Shown here: positions 41,909 to 51,445 of the stretch, in pieces
How the letters are laid out: each line of letters begins with the position of its first letter
Numbering within the stretch: position 1 is the stretch's first letter
Source of the DNA: Streptomyces sp. NBC_01314
Lineage (GTDB): Bacteria > Actinomycetota > Actinomycetes > Streptomycetales > Streptomycetaceae
Reading direction: 5' to 3'
DNA: 64,000 nt
NCBI RefSeq assembly: GCF_041435215.1
Contig: NZ_CP108394.1
Coordinates: 8,370,001-8,434,000, forward strand
Notes under the pieces: model-generated
Told to the model about the DNA's origin: nothing
Databases searched by the model: none
The model's input: only the letters and a program-made list of their open reading frames with translations
Made by a program: the position numbers and the translations under genes

Positions 41909-41953
41909 TCAAACGGTGAACGTCCAGGTAGTGGGACCGTCGTCAACCGGATG

Positions 41954-41982
41954 TGAGGCCCACGCCCTCCTCCGGATACCAT
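41954..41982 (+). promoter_or_regulatory. Candidate promoter ahead of trpC
   Basis: TACCAT at 41977-41982 resembles a -10 box, and TGAGGC at 41954-41959 is 17 bases upstream but a poor -35. A start near 41989 would leave a leader of about 90 bases before trpC. Sequence resemblance only. Confidence 0.3.
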
Positions 41983-42080
41983 CACAATGAACTGCCAGAA
42001 CTCTGGGAACCGCTCGACTGTCAATACATGACCGTCAAAGGTTGTCACCGATTTCCACCGTCTGAAAGGGGGCCGCTCGC

Positions 42081-42890
42081 GTGAGTGTGCTCGACGAGAT
42101 CATCGACGGAGTCCGTGCCGACCTCGCGGAGCGGCAGGCGCGCGTCAGCCTCGACGAGCTCAAGGAGCGCGCGGCGAAGGCTCCGGCGGCCAAGGACGGC
42201 GCTGCCGCGCTCCGCGGCGACAGCGTCAAGGTGATCTGCGAAGTCAAGCGGTCCAGCCCCTCCAAGGGCGCGCTCGCCGCGATCGCCGACCCGGCCGCTC
42301 TCGCGGCCGACTACGAGGCGGGTGGCGCGGCGATCATCTCCGTCCTCACCGAACAGCGCCGCTTCGGCGGCTCGCTGGCCGACCTGGAGGCGGTCCGCGC
42401 TCGCGTGGACATCCCCGTCCTGCGCAAGGACTTCATCGTCACCTCGTACCAGCTGTGGGAGGCGCGGGCGTACGGCGCCGATGTCGTCCTGCTGATCGTC
42501 GCGGCCCTCGACCAGCCGGCGCTGGAGTCGCTGATCGAGCGTGCCGAGTCCATCGGGCTCACCCCGCTCGTCGAGGTCCACGACGAGGACGAGGTCGAAC
42601 GCGCGGTCGACGCCGGTGCCCGGGTGATCGGGGTCAACGCGCGCAACCTCAAGACCCTCGAGGTCGACCGCACCACCTTCGAGCGGGTCGCCCCCGAGAT
42701 CCCCGACTCCGTCATCAAGATCGCCGAGTCCGGTGTCCGGGGCCCGCACGACCTCATCGCCTACGCCAACGCCGGCGCCGACGCGGTCCTCGTGGGCGAG
42801 TCCCTCGTCACCGGCAAGGACCCCAGGACCGCCGTCGCCGACCTCGTCGCCGCGGGCGAGCACCCGGCGCTGCGGCACGGGCGGGGCTGA
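42081..42890 (+). CDS. trpC: Indole-3-glycerol phosphate synthase
   Basis: A single-function (beta/alpha)8-barrel of 269 residues that closes the indole ring. Characteristic blocks are [32 protein letters not shown] and [12 protein letters not shown], which include the catalytic Lys and Glu residues. It is not fused to TrpF. GTG 42081 follows AAAGGGGG. The small gene trpM lies about 145 bases downstream, then trpB and trpA. Confidence 0.98.
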   Translation: MSVLDEIIDGVRADLAERQARVSLDELKERAAKAPAAKDGAAALRGDSVKVICEVKRSSPSKGALAAIADPAALAADYEAGGAAIISVLTEQRRFGGSLADLEAVRARVDIPVLRKDFIVTSYQLWEARAYGADVVLLIVAALDQPALESLIERAESIGLTPLVEVHDEDEVERAVDAGARVIGVNARNLKTLEVDRTTFERVAPEIPDSVIKIAESGVRGPHDLIAYANAGADAVLVGESLVTGKDPRTAVADLVAAGEHPALRHGRG

Positions 42891-43035
42891 CCCGACCATG
42901 ACCGACCGCGCCTTCGCCGCCGACCGGCCGGGGTTCGCCCCCGCCGGGGCGTCGGGGTGCGCGGAGGCGGCCATGTCGACCGTATCGGCCGAGGCCACCC
43001 ACATGGGTGATCCGGGGCCGGTAGGCTGTACCCCG

Positions 43036-43215
43036 ATGTTCTCGATCTCCATGACGACCAAGGACCCCTACGCCCGCCTCGCACGCGGGTGCCGTCCCCG
43101 TGGCTGCCGGGCGCCCGCCCGCCGGGTCCACGGGCGCCGGGTCCGGTACGTCATCGGCGACGAGCCGGGCCAGGTGAACGGCATGCGATGGCCCCGGACG
43201 CGTCACCTGCGATGA
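43036..43215 (+). CDS. trpM: Small regulatory protein TrpM
   Basis: A 59-residue, Arg-rich protein (net positive, about one third Arg/Lys/His in the second half) starting [15 protein letters not shown]. Position between trpC and trpB, size and character match TrpM of S. coelicolor (SCO2038), which was reported to modulate tryptophan synthesis and morphological differentiation and to interact with an aminopeptidase PepA. The ribosome-binding site is weak, so the ATG at 43036 is chosen from the family N-terminus; ATG 43051 is possible. Confidence 0.8.
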   Translation: MFSISMTTKDPYARLARGCRPRGCRAPARRVHGRRVRYVIGDEPGQVNGMRWPRTRHLR

Positions 43216-43253
43216 GCTGAGCCGCGCCACGCGCACGGCGACGTGCCGTTGTC

Positions 43254-43274
43254 GGACCCCCGTGCGGGGGCTCC
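43254..43274 (+). terminator. Weak hairpin between trpM and trpB
   Basis: Five C-G pairs around a GTGC loop (43257-43261 with 43266-43270), extended by a GGA/TCC pairing. It has no T-run and could be a weak terminator or a processing site in the 247-base gap. Confidence 0.35.
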
Positions 43275-43462
43275 GGTCGTACGGCACCGCCGGTACGCCG
43301 TACGGGCGTGCGCCGTCGCGGCGGAATCACTGCCACCGGAGCGAGGTCCGACGACCGTTCGCGACGGTGAGCCCCGACTGCGGCTCTCAGCGCGGCGTGT
43401 ACGCGATCACGGTGAACCCATCGTCCGACCAACCCGGGGCTGTGCCCCTGCGAGGTAACCGC

Positions 43463-44752
43463 ATGTCCAGTGAGTTCTTCATTCCCGACCCCGAGGGTCA
43501 GGTTCCCAGCGCCGAAGGCTACTTCGGCGCGTTCGGCGGCAAGTTCATCCCGGAGGCGCTGGTCGCCGCCGTGGACGAGGTCGCCGTGGAGTACGACAAG
43601 GCGAAGCACGACCCCGAGTTCGCGCGTGAGCTCGACGATCTGCTCGTGCACTACACGGGGCGGCCCAGTTCGCTCACCGAGGTGCCGAGGTTCGCCGAGC
43701 ACGCCGGTGGCGCGCGGGTCTTCCTCAAGCGCGAGGACCTGAACCACACCGGTTCGCACAAGATCAACAACGTGCTCGGGCAGGCCCTGCTCACCCGGCG
43801 CATGGGCAAGACGCGGGTCATCGCCGAGACGGGCGCGGGCCAGCACGGCGTCGCCACCGCCACGGCCTGCGCGCTCTTCGGCCTCGACTGCACGATCTAC
43901 ATGGGCGAGATCGACACCCAGCGGCAGGCCCTGAACGTCGCCCGCATGCGGATGCTGGGCGCCGAGGTCGTCGCCGTGAAGTCCGGTTCCCGGACCCTCA
44001 AGGACGCCATCAACGAGGCGTTCCGGGACTGGGTCGCCAACGTCGACCGCACGCACTACCTGTTCGGGACCGTGGCCGGGCCCCACCCCTTCCCCGCCAT
44101 GGTCCGCGACTTCCACCGGGTGATCGGGGTCGAGGCACGGCGGCAGATCCTCGAACGCGCCGGACGGCTGCCCGACGCCGCCGTCGCCTGCGTGGGCGGC
44201 GGGTCCAACGCCATCGGGCTCTTCCACGCCTTCATCCCGGACGCCGACGTACGCCTCATCGGCTGCGAACCCGCGGGTCACGGCATCGAGACCGGTGAGC
44301 ACGCGGCCACGCTGACCGCCGGCGAACCCGGCATCCTGCACGGCTCGCGCTCCTACGTCCTGCAGGACGAGGAAGGGCAGATCACCGAGCCGTACTCGAT
44401 CTCCGCGGGCCTCGACTACCCGGGCATCGGCCCCGAGCACGCCTACCTCAAGGACAGCGGCCGCGGCGAGTACCGCGCGGTCACCGACGACGCGGCCATG
44501 CAGGCGCTGCGTCTGCTGTCGCGCACCGAGGGCATCATCCCGGCGATCGAGAGCGCCCACGCGCTCGCCGGCGCCCTGGAGGTCGGCAGGGAGCTGGGCA
44601 AGGACGGGCTGATCATCGTCAACCTGTCCGGGCGCGGCGACAAGGACATGGACACGGCCGCGCGCTACTTCGACCTGTACGAAACCGGTGCCGACGCCGA
44701 GGTCGCCGCCGACGCGGCCGATCTCGCCGAGATCGAGGGGGACGCCAAGTGA
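43463..44752 (+). CDS. trpB: Tryptophan synthase beta chain
   Basis: PLP enzyme that condenses indole with serine. The 429-residue protein has the PLP lysine at Lys100 in HTGSHKINN, the glycine loop [11 protein letters not shown] and the Glu of the active site in [11 protein letters not shown] 43463 follows GAGG by seven bases; the in-frame upstream region up to 43262 is arginine- and proline-rich and not family-like. The stop overlaps the trpA start (GTGA), so the two subunits are co-translated. Confidence 0.98.
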   Translation: MSSEFFIPDPEGQVPSAEGYFGAFGGKFIPEALVAAVDEVAVEYDKAKHDPEFARELDDLLVHYTGRPSSLTEVPRFAEHAGGARVFLKREDLNHTGSHKINNVLGQALLTRRMGKTRVIAETGAGQHGVATATACALFGLDCTIYMGEIDTQRQALNVARMRMLGAEVVAVKSGSRTLKDAINEAFRDWVANVDRTHYLFGTVAGPHPFPAMVRDFHRVIGVEARRQILERAGRLPDAAVACVGGGSNAIGLFHAFIPDADVRLIGCEPAGHGIETGEHAATLTAGEPGILHGSRSYVLQDEEGQITEPYSISAGLDYPGIGPEHAYLKDSGRGEYRAVTDDAAMQALRLLSRTEGIIPAIESAHALAGALEVGRELGKDGLIIVNLSGRGDKDMDTAARYFDLYETGADAEVAADAADLAEIEGDAK

Positions 44753-45567
44753 GCGGCAACATCCAGCTGTTGAGTGACACCCTCGCCGCCGCCAAGGCGG
44801 AGGGGCGGGCCGCGCTCATCGCCTATCTGCCGGCCGGGTTCCCGACCGTCGACGGCGGTATCGCCGCCATCAAGGCGGTCTTCGAGGGCGGCGCCGACGT
44901 CGTCGAGGTCGGGCTGCCGCACAGCGACCCGGTCCTCGACGGTCCCGTCATCCAGACCGCCGACGACATCGCCCTGCGCGGTGGCGTCAAGATCGCGGAC
45001 GTGATGCGCACGGTGCGGGAGGCCTACGAGGCCACGGGGAAGCCCGTCCTCGTCATGACGTACTGGAACCCCATCGACCGCTACGGCGTCGAGCGCTTCA
45101 CGGCCGAGCTCGCGGAGGCGGGCGGCGCGGGCTGCATCCTGCCCGACCTGCCCGTCCAGGAGTCGGCGCTGTGGAGGGAGCACGCGGAGAAGCACGGTCT
45201 CGGCACCGTCTTCGTGGTCGCGCCCAGCAGCAGGGACGCCCGCCTCGCCGAGATCACCGCGGCGGGCAGCGGCTTCGTCTACGCCGCCTCGCTGATGGGT
45301 GTCACGGGAACCCGGAAGTCGGTGGGCGCGCAGGCCCAGGACCTGGTGGAGCGAACCCGGGCCACGGGGTCCGGCCTGCCGGTCTGCGTGGGCCTCGGTG
45401 TCTCCGACGCCGAGCAGGCCGCCGAGGTCGCCGGGTTCGCCGACGGCGTGATCGTCGGCTCCGCGTTCGTGAAGCGGATGCTGGACGCCCCCGACGAGGC
45501 GGCCGGCCTGGACGCCGTACGGGAACTCGCGGGCGAGCTCGCGAAGGGCGTACGCCGGGGCGTGTGA
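44749..45567 (+). CDS. trpA: Tryptophan synthase alpha chain
   Basis: Cleaves indole glycerol phosphate and channels indole to TrpB. The 272-residue barrel shows [17 protein letters not shown], with Glu53 and Asp64 as the catalytic pair, and [12 protein letters not shown] 44749 overlaps the trpB stop. A strong hairpin about 110 bases after the stop probably ends the operon. Confidence 0.98.
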   Translation: MSGNIQLLSDTLAAAKAEGRAALIAYLPAGFPTVDGGIAAIKAVFEGGADVVEVGLPHSDPVLDGPVIQTADDIALRGGVKIADVMRTVREAYEATGKPVLVMTYWNPIDRYGVERFTAELAEAGGAGCILPDLPVQESALWREHAEKHGLGTVFVVAPSSRDARLAEITAAGSGFVYAASLMGVTGTRKSVGAQAQDLVERTRATGSGLPVCVGLGVSDAEQAAEVAGFADGVIVGSAFVKRMLDAPDEAAGLDAVRELAGELAKGVRRGV

Positions 45568-45678
45568 TCGGGCGTGCGACCCGGCGCGCCAAGGGGGCTC
45601 GTGACGTTCACCCGTTTGTCGTACGGGAATCGCTGGACGTAACGGGCAATACGCTCACTCGAACGGGTGGAAGTGGGG

Positions 45679-45705
45679 CCGGGGAGGCGCTGTGCGCCTC
45701 CCCGG
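45679..45705 (+). terminator. Strong hairpin after the trp operon
   Basis: Twelve perfect base pairs (45679-45690 with 45694-45705) around a 3-base loop stand between trpA and the next CPAC gene, 16 bases before that gene's start. It could end trpA transcripts or act as an attenuator for the next gene. Confidence 0.72.
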
Positions 45706-45720
45706 TTCGTTCTGCGGGAT

Positions 45721-46497
45721 GTGAGCGAGAAGAACCGTGAGGGAAAGCGCACCGCCCGTGAACGGCTGGCGGAGGAGCGCGAGAAGCAGAAGGCCGCCGA
45801 GAAGCGCCGTCGGGTACTGATCGTGGGCGCCTCGGTGCTGTGCGTGCTGGGCCTGGCCGCAGTGATCGGCGTCGTGGCGGCGAACGCGGGCAAGGACGAC
45901 GACGCCGACACCGCGGGCCCGGTCGTGGCGCCCTCGGGGGCCAACGGCGAGGACAGCCTCGCGATCCCCGTGGGGGACGCCGGCGCGAAGTCGACCCTCT
46001 CGGTGTGGGAGGACTTCCGCTGCCCGGCCTGCAAGTCCTTCGAGGACGCCTACCGTTCGACGATCCACGAGCTGACCGAGGCCGGGAAGCTCAAGGTCGA
46101 GTACCACCTCGCCACCCTGATCGACGGGAACATGGGCGGCAGCGGCTCCCGCAAGGCCGCCAACGCCGCCGCGTGCGCGCAGAACGAGGGCAGGTTCCCG
46201 GCGTACCACGACGTGCTCTACCAGAACCAGCCCGCCGAGACGAGCGACGACTTCGCCAGTGAGGCCAAGCTCCTCGACCTGGCGAAGAAGGTGGACGGGC
46301 TGGACACCGCCGCCTTCCGCACCTGCGTCGAGGACGGCCCGCACGACAGCTGGGTCGCCAAGTCGAACGAGGCCTTCCAGAAGGGCGGCTTCTCCGGCAC
46401 CCCGAGTGTCTTCCTCAACGGCACCAACATCTACGCGGACCAGTCCATGACCCCCGCCAAGCTGAAGCAGATGGTGGAGGCGAAGGCCCAGGGGTGA
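45721..46497 (+). CDS. Membrane-anchored DsbA-like thiol oxidoreductase (second copy)
   Basis: A 258-residue protein with a charged cytoplasmic coil-like start (about residues 1-31), one membrane helix (32-54) and a thioredoxin-fold DSBA-like domain outside. The site is CPAC at residues 101-104 in FRCPACKSF. It has the same layout as the protein at 15752-16552 but only modest similarity, so they are likely old paralogues. The C-terminal SGTPSVFLNG carries the cis-Pro loop of the fold. GTG 45721 has a GCGGGA element. lgt follows, so both modify exported proteins. Confidence 0.9.
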   Translation: MSEKNREGKRTARERLAEEREKQKAAEKRRRVLIVGASVLCVLGLAAVIGVVAANAGKDDDADTAGPVVAPSGANGEDSLAIPVGDAGAKSTLSVWEDFRCPACKSFEDAYRSTIHELTEAGKLKVEYHLATLIDGNMGGSGSRKAANAAACAQNEGRFPAYHDVLYQNQPAETSDDFASEAKLLDLAKKVDGLDTAAFRTCVEDGPHDSWVAKSNEAFQKGGFSGTPSVFLNGTNIYADQSMTPAKLKQMVEAKAQG

Positions 46498-46623
46498 GTC
46501 GCGTGTGAGCCGAGGGGCTGCAGGGGGCCGTGGGGCGTCAAGGCGGTAGGGGTACGGCGTTATGGACCCGTTGCCGGGCTGCCTGCCGTCGGCCGGGCCC
46601 GGCAGGGTAGCGTCGACCCTGCC

Positions 46624-47610
46624 ATGGAACTTGCCTACATTCCCAGCCCGTCGCGCGGGGTGCTGTACCTCGGTCCCGTCCCGCTGCGCGGCTACGCCTT
46701 CTGCATCATCATCGGGGTCTTCGTAGCCGTCTGGCTCGGCAACAAACGCTGGGTCGCGCGGGGCGGACGGGCCGGTACGGTCGCCGACATCTCGGTCTGG
46801 GCCGTGCCCTTCGGCCTGGTCGGCGGACGGCTCTACCACGTGATCACGGACTACGAGCTGTACTTCAGCGAGGGCCGTGACTGGGTGGACGCCTTCAAGG
46901 TCTGGGAGGGCGGGCTCGGTATCTGGGGCGCGATCGCCCTCGGCGCGGTGGGCGCGTGGATCGGCTGCCGGCGGCGTGGCATCCCGCTGCCCGCGTGGGC
47001 CGACGCCGTCGCACCCGGTATCGCCCTCGCACAGGCGATCGGGCGGTGGGGCAACTGGTTCAACCAGGAGCTGTACGGCAAGAAGACGGATCTGCCGTGG
47101 GCCGTCGAGATCACGTCCTCCACGGACGGGCGGCTGCCGGGCACGTACCACCCGACCTTCCTCTACGAGTCGCTGTGGTGCGTCGGTGTCGCGTTCCTCG
47201 TCATCTGGGCGGACCGTCGCTTCAAGCTCGGGCACGGGCGGGCGTTCGCGCTGTACGTCGCCTCGTACTGCGTGGGGCGGTTCTGGATCGAGTACATGCG
47301 GGTCGACGAGGCCCACCACATCCTCGGGCTGCGCCTCAACAACTGGACCGCGCTGTTCGTCTTCATCCTCGCCGTGATCTACATCGTCCTGTCGGCCCGG
47401 AAGCGGCCTGGGCGGGAAGAGGTCGTCGAGCCGGCTGACTCCGACGAGGGCGCTGCCGCTGGGGACCTGGAGAAGGGCGCGCAGGAGGAGGACGAGGGCT
47501 CGGAGTCGGCGGAGCCCTCGGGTGAGGCCGATGCGAAGGAAGAGAAGAAGGCGGATGCCGCCCCCGACTCCGGGGGCGAGAAGAAGGCCGAGTCCGCCGA
47601 GAAGAGCTGA
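46624..47610 (+). CDS. lgt: Prolipoprotein diacylglyceryl transferase
   Basis: Membrane enzyme that moves diacylglycerol to the lipobox Cys of prolipoproteins, the step before LspA. The 328-residue protein has seven hydrophobic helices and the family signature GRWGNWFNQE. A Glu/Lys/Ala-rich tail of about 65 residues is a streptomycete extension. ATG 46624 lacks a strong ribosome-binding site, but TAGCGT at 46608-46613 could start a very short leader. Confidence 0.96.
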   Translation: MELAYIPSPSRGVLYLGPVPLRGYAFCIIIGVFVAVWLGNKRWVARGGRAGTVADISVWAVPFGLVGGRLYHVITDYELYFSEGRDWVDAFKVWEGGLGIWGAIALGAVGAWIGCRRRGIPLPAWADAVAPGIALAQAIGRWGNWFNQELYGKKTDLPWAVEITSSTDGRLPGTYHPTFLYESLWCVGVAFLVIWADRRFKLGHGRAFALYVASYCVGRFWIEYMRVDEAHHILGLRLNNWTALFVFILAVIYIVLSARKRPGREEVVEPADSDEGAAAGDLEKGAQEEDEGSESAEPSGEADAKEEKKADAAPDSGGEKKAESAEKS

Positions 47611-47659
47611 CGTATCGCTCCGGTTGCTGTGATCCGCCGCTCGGCGTCGGATGTTCCCC

Positions 47660-47700
47660 ACCCACCCGCCCCATTCAGGGCGGGTGGGTCTTTGAGTTTG
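47660..47700. terminator. Rho-independent terminator after lgt
   Basis: Twelve perfect base pairs (47660-47671 with 47678-47689) around CATTCA are followed by CTTTGAGTTT. It separates lgt from the convergent ADP-ribosylglycohydrolase operon. Confidence 0.88.
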
Positions 47701-47765
47701 GGGGCGGATGGAGAGACGGGCGGGTCGGGTCGGGGTGACTGAGGTCGTGGGGCGGGTGCGGGTTC

Positions 47766-47791
47766 GGTGGGGCTTCTCGCGCAGTTCCCCG
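47766..47791 (+). repeat. Half copy of the 27.1-kb intergenic palindrome
   Basis: GGTGGGGCTTCTCGCGCAGT continues into the same GC-rich arm as at 27113-27146. The matching right arm is missing or decayed; only a diverged AAGGGGCGCAG remains near 47854. Confidence 0.75.
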
Positions 47792-47898
47792 CGCCCCTGA
47801 AAGACCAGGACCTGCGGGCCTGGAGACGACGGCCCTGCGTGCCGCCGAAGAAGGCAAGGGGCGCAGCTGCTGCATGAGGGAGGGGCGGCGGGGGTGGA

Positions 47899-48750
47899 TC
47901 AGTGTCTGGTGGGGCGGCTGGCCAGGGTCAGGGTTCTGTGGGCGGCGGCCACTACCGCCGGGTCGATGAAGCGGCCGTCAGGGAGGGCCTGGGCGCCGGG
48001 CGTGGTGGTCGCCGCCTTGAGGGTTTCCTCGGCTGATTCCACTTCCTGCGGGGTCGGGGCATAGGCGCGTTCGATCACCGGGAGTTGGCGGGGGTGGATG
48101 GCGGCGCGGCCCAGGAAGCCGAGGGTGCGGCCGTGGGCGGAGGAGGTGGCCAGGCCGTCGAGGTCCTTCGTGTCCGGGTAGATCGACTGGGCCGGCGAGG
48201 GGAGCCCTGCCGCGCGTGCGGCGACGATCACTCGGGAACGGGACCAGTCGAGGGCCGGATCGTGCTGGACGGCCAGGTCGGCGCGGAGGTCCGCCTCACC
48301 GAGCGCGATGCCGCGGAGGGCGGGATGGGCCGTGGCGATGTCGTAGGCACGTTCCACCCCCAGGGCCGATTCGAGGAGGGCGTACAGAGGGATCGCTCCG
48401 CCTTCGGCGGGGGCGGTTCTTTCCGCGACGGCGGCGACGTCCGAAGGGGATGTGATCTTCGGGAGGCGGAGGGCCGCCAGGCCGGGAAGGGGGGAGAGGG
48501 TCTTGAGGTCCTGTTCGGCTTCCGGGGTGGTCAGGGCGTTCACGCGGACGTGGACCGGGACGGGGGGCGGGGCCGAGAGGAGTTCGGCTGTGGCCGCGCG
48601 GGCGTAGGCCTTGCGGTCGGGGGCCACCGCGTCCTCCAGGTCCACGATCACCACGTCCGCGCCGGACGCCAGGGCCTTGGTGACCACCTCCGGGCGGTCG
48701 CCGGGGACGTACAGCCAGGTCAGGGGGACAGGTGTCGGCCATGAGGTCAC
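47899..48750 (-). CDS. HpcH/HpaI/CitE-family CoA ester lyase
   Basis: A 283-residue (beta/alpha)8 metal-dependent lyase. Typical residues are visible: WLYVPGDRP at the start, VIVDLEDAVAP, RVNALTTPEA, LYALLESALGVERA and GEADLRAD. Such enzymes split or form malyl-, citramalyl- or citryl-CoA; the exact one cannot be told. GTG 48750 overlaps the stop of the CoA-transferase gene by four bases. It is the last gene of the six-gene ADP-ribosylglycohydrolase cluster, so its product may act on a CoA ester made by the transferase. Confidence 0.9.
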   Translation of the reverse strand: MTSWPTPVPLTWLYVPGDRPEVVTKALASGADVVIVDLEDAVAPDRKAYARAATAELLSAPPPVPVHVRVNALTTPEAEQDLKTLSPLPGLAALRLPKITSPSDVAAVAERTAPAEGGAIPLYALLESALGVERAYDIATAHPALRGIALGEADLRADLAVQHDPALDWSRSRVIVAARAAGLPSPAQSIYPDTKDLDGLATSSAHGRTLGFLGRAAIHPRQLPVIERAYAPTPQEVESAEETLKAATTTPGAQALPDGRFIDPAVVAAAHRTLTLASRPTRH

Positions 48751-49946
48751 AGGGCGCCCTCCTGGCGGAGGGTCTCGATGTCCGGTTCCGACAGGCCCAG
48801 TTCGGTGAGGACCGAGTCCGTGTCGGCGCCGTGGGCGCGGCCCGCCCAGCGGATCGCGCCGGGGGTGGCGGAGAGGCGGAAGAGGACGTTCTGCATGCGC
48901 AGGGGGCCGAGGTCGGGGTCGTCGATGGTGGTGATGGTGTCCAGGGCCCGGTACTGGGGGTCGGTCATCACCTCTCTGATGTCCTGGATGGGGGCCACCG
49001 CCGCCTCCGCCTTCTCGAACACCTCGATGACCTCTTCGCGGGTGTGGCGGGCGATCCACGCGCCGACCGCCTCGTCCAGGACGTCCGCGTGGCGGGCCCG
49101 TTCCGCCCCCGAACCGAACCAGGGCTCGTCGATCAGTTCGGGGCGGCCGACCAGGCGCATCACCCGTTCCGCGATCGACTGGGCCGAGGTGGAGACGGCC
49201 ACCCAGGAGCCGTCCGCCGTGCGATAGGTGTTGCGGGGCGCGTTGTTGGCGGAGCGGTTGCCGGTACGGGGCTGGACGTGGCCGAGCTGGTCGTACCAGA
49301 GGGGTTGGGCGCCGAGGACGGTGAGGATCGGCTCGATGATCGCCATGTCGACCGTCTGCCCCTCGCCGGTCCGGTCACGCGCGGCGAGAGCGGTCATCAC
49401 CGCGTACGCCGTCGCCAGGCCCGCGATCGAGTCGGCGAGGCCGAAGGGGGGCAGGACCGGTGGGGCGTCCGGCTCGCCGGTGATCGCGGCGAAGCCGCTC
49501 ATCGCCTCGGCGAGCGTGCCGAAGCCGGGGCGGTGCGCGTACGGGCCGAACTGGCCGAAGCCGGTGACGCGGGCCAGGACAAGACCTGGGTTCGCCGCCG
49601 ACAGCTCCTTCCAGCCCAGGCCCCATTTCTCCAGGGTGCCGGGGCGGAAGTTCTCGATGATCACGTCGGCGGTGGCGGCGAGGCGGAGGAGGGTGTCCCG
49701 GCCGCCGGGGGTGGAGAGGTTCAGCGTCACTGTGCGCTTGTTGCGGCCCAGCAGTTTCCACCACAGGCCCACGCCGTCCTTCGACGGGCCGTGGCCGCGG
49801 GACGGGTCCGGCTTCGTGGGGTGTTCGACCTTGATGACCTCCGCGCCGAAGTCGCCGAGCATCGTGGCGGCGAGGGGGCCGGCGAAGAGGGTGGCGAGGT
49901 CGAGGACGCGGAGGTGGGAGAGCGGGGGGTCGTACGCCTGGGTCAT
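48747..49946 (-). CDS. CaiB/BaiF family (class III) CoA-transferase
   Basis: A 399-residue enzyme that exchanges CoA between acyl groups. It has LDLATLFAGPLAATMLGDFGA, the pair IENFRPGTLEKWG, and the nucleophilic Asp expected in FGLADSIAG. Substrates are probably short dicarboxylates, as for formyl-, succinyl- or mesaconyl-CoA transferases, but this is not shown. The ATG overlaps the upstream ADP-ribosylglycohydrolase-like stop by four bases, and its stop overlaps the CitE-like gene, so the three are translationally linked. Confidence 0.93.
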   Translation of the reverse strand: MTQAYDPPLSHLRVLDLATLFAGPLAATMLGDFGAEVIKVEHPTKPDPSRGHGPSKDGVGLWWKLLGRNKRTVTLNLSTPGGRDTLLRLAATADVIIENFRPGTLEKWGLGWKELSAANPGLVLARVTGFGQFGPYAHRPGFGTLAEAMSGFAAITGEPDAPPVLPPFGLADSIAGLATAYAVMTALAARDRTGEGQTVDMAIIEPILTVLGAQPLWYDQLGHVQPRTGNRSANNAPRNTYRTADGSWVAVSTSAQSIAERVMRLVGRPELIDEPWFGSGAERARHADVLDEAVGAWIARHTREEVIEVFEKAEAAVAPIQDIREVMTDPQYRALDTITTIDDPDLGPLRMQNVLFRLSATPGAIRWAGRAHGADTDSVLTELGLSEPDIETLRQEGAL

Positions 49947-51445
49947 GGGTGGGGGGTCTCCCGGAGGGTGAGGTGGGCCAGGGTGTCGAAGCCGACGCCG
50001 TTGAAGTCGGCGATCGAGGTGGCCAGGCGGTTCTTGAGAGGGGCCGTCCAGCGGTCGGGGAGCGCGTCCGGGGAGCCGGTCAGGAGGCCGGCGATGCTGC
50101 CCGCCGTCGCGCCGTTGGAGTCGGTGTCCCAACCGCCCGACACCGCACGGCAGATGGAGGCCGTGAAGTCGCCGTCCGCGTGGGCGAGGGCGGCGGTGAG
50201 CAGGGCCGTGTTGGGGATGGCGTGGACCCAGTGGTGGTCGGCGTAGGTGGCGTGGAGTTCGTCGACGACCGTGTCGAAGTCGCGCTGGGCGGTGGCGAGT
50301 CGGAGAGCGTGGTCGATCCCTCTTGCCAGGCGGGAGTTCGGGGGGACGACCTTGAGGCCGGTGCGCAGGCAGTGGTGGATGTCGTGGGTGCCGGTGGCCG
50401 CGTCCGCGATGGCGGCCGCGATGAACATCGCCGCGTAGACGCCGTTCGCGGTGTGGGTGAGGGCGGCGTCGCGGTGGGCCTGTTCCGCTGCGGCCGCCGG
50501 GTCGCCGGGGTTGGTCCAGCCGTGGACGTCGGCCCGGATCAGGGCGCCGATCCATTCACGGAACGGGTTGCGGTGGCGGGCCGTGTGGGGTGGGTCGATG
50601 CCGGTGAGGAGGTTGCGGTAGGCGATGCGTTCGGCGGTGAAGGTGCGGCCCGCGGGGAGTTCGTCGAGCCAGAGCCGTGCCACGTCCGTGGTGGTGAAGT
50701 CGCGGCCGTAACGGGTGAGTAGGAGGAGGTTGAGGAGGGGGTAGTTGAGGTCGTCGTCCTCGGGCATGCCGTCGATGTTCTCGGCGAGGGAGGTGGGGGC
50801 CGAGCGTCGGTTCCAGGGGTGGGTGGCGAGGAGTTCCGGGGGGACACCACGGGCGGTGAACCAGGTGGTGAGGGGCCAGTTGCCGGTTGCCCGGGCGAGT
50901 TGGCGGATCGCGGGGAGGGGGAGCTTCTCGACGGGTTTGCCGAGGAGGCAGCCGACGGCGCGGCCCAGCCAGGCGGCTTCGAGGCGCGGTGTGTATGCGG
51001 CCGGGGTGGGGAGGGTGTCGCGCGCCTGCGCTTGCAGGGTGCCGCCTGCGCCCACCCGTGCCGCCCCGGCGGCACGACTGCCCGCAGGCTGAGCGGGGTG
51101 GGTGGGGTGGCCGGGACGGGTCGGCCCAGCCGGACCGGTGGGCTCGGCCGGGCGCATCGGCCAATTCGGGCACAACGCCTTGATCCTGCTCAGCTCGGTC
51201 GGCTCGTGTTCCGCCAAGCTGCTGGGTAGGTCTGCCAGTTCGTCCAGCAGGTCCTCGGCGAGTTGGCGCAAGTAGCGGGACGTCCGGTGCGGGGATGCGC
51301 CGACGCGGGGCGGGGCCGGGGGGCCGCCCGCTCCTCGCCAGCGGGCGGCGACGGCCGACGGCTCGCGACCGTCCTGGACCGCCTGGTGGAGTTCGTGGCC
51401 CAGGAGGTCTTCCGGTTGGACCCACGTGAGGCGGAGGGGGGTCAC
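49943..51445 (-). CDS. ADP-ribosylglycohydrolase-like protein with N-terminal extension (member C)
   Basis: A 500-residue protein. About 150 residues of Pro/Ala/Arg-rich N-terminus precede an ADP-ribosylglycohydrolase-like all-helical domain. The first metal motif reads GMPEDDDLN, where TDDT is usual, and the second reads GWDTDSNGATAGSIAG, with DxDS intact; the early GDxLG motif is VGCLLGKP, with Cys for Asp. This differs from members A and B but may still bind two Mg2+. GTG 51445 overlaps the member A stop; the ATG of the CoA-transferase gene overlaps its stop. Confidence 0.85.
   Translation of the reverse strand: MTPLRLTWVQPEDLLGHELHQAVQDGREPSAVAARWRGAGGPPAPPRVGASPHRTSRYLRQLAEDLLDELADLPSSLAEHEPTELSRIKALCPNWPMRPAEPTGPAGPTRPGHPTHPAQPAGSRAAGAARVGAGGTLQAQARDTLPTPAAYTPRLEAAWLGRAVGCLLGKPVEKLPLPAIRQLARATGNWPLTTWFTARGVPPELLATHPWNRRSAPTSLAENIDGMPEDDDLNYPLLNLLLLTRYGRDFTTTDVARLWLDELPAGRTFTAERIAYRNLLTGIDPPHTARHRNPFREWIGALIRADVHGWTNPGDPAAAAEQAHRDAALTHTANGVYAAMFIAAAIADAATGTHDIHHCLRTGLKVVPPNSRLARGIDHALRLATAQRDFDTVVDELHATYADHHWVHAIPNTALLTAALAHADGDFTASICRAVSGGWDTDSNGATAGSIAGLLTGSPDALPDRWTAPLKNRLATSIADFNGVGFDTLAHLTLRETPHP

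Noticed and set aside
41987..42031. 14-codon ORF before trpC considered as a trp leader peptide
   Set aside because: It encodes no tryptophan codon and is not followed by a convincing attenuator, so it does not support ribosome-mediated attenuation.
43254..43274. Hairpin before trpB considered as a tryptophan attenuator
   Set aside because: There is no Trp-codon leader peptide, no competing antiterminator structure that I can see, and no T-run.
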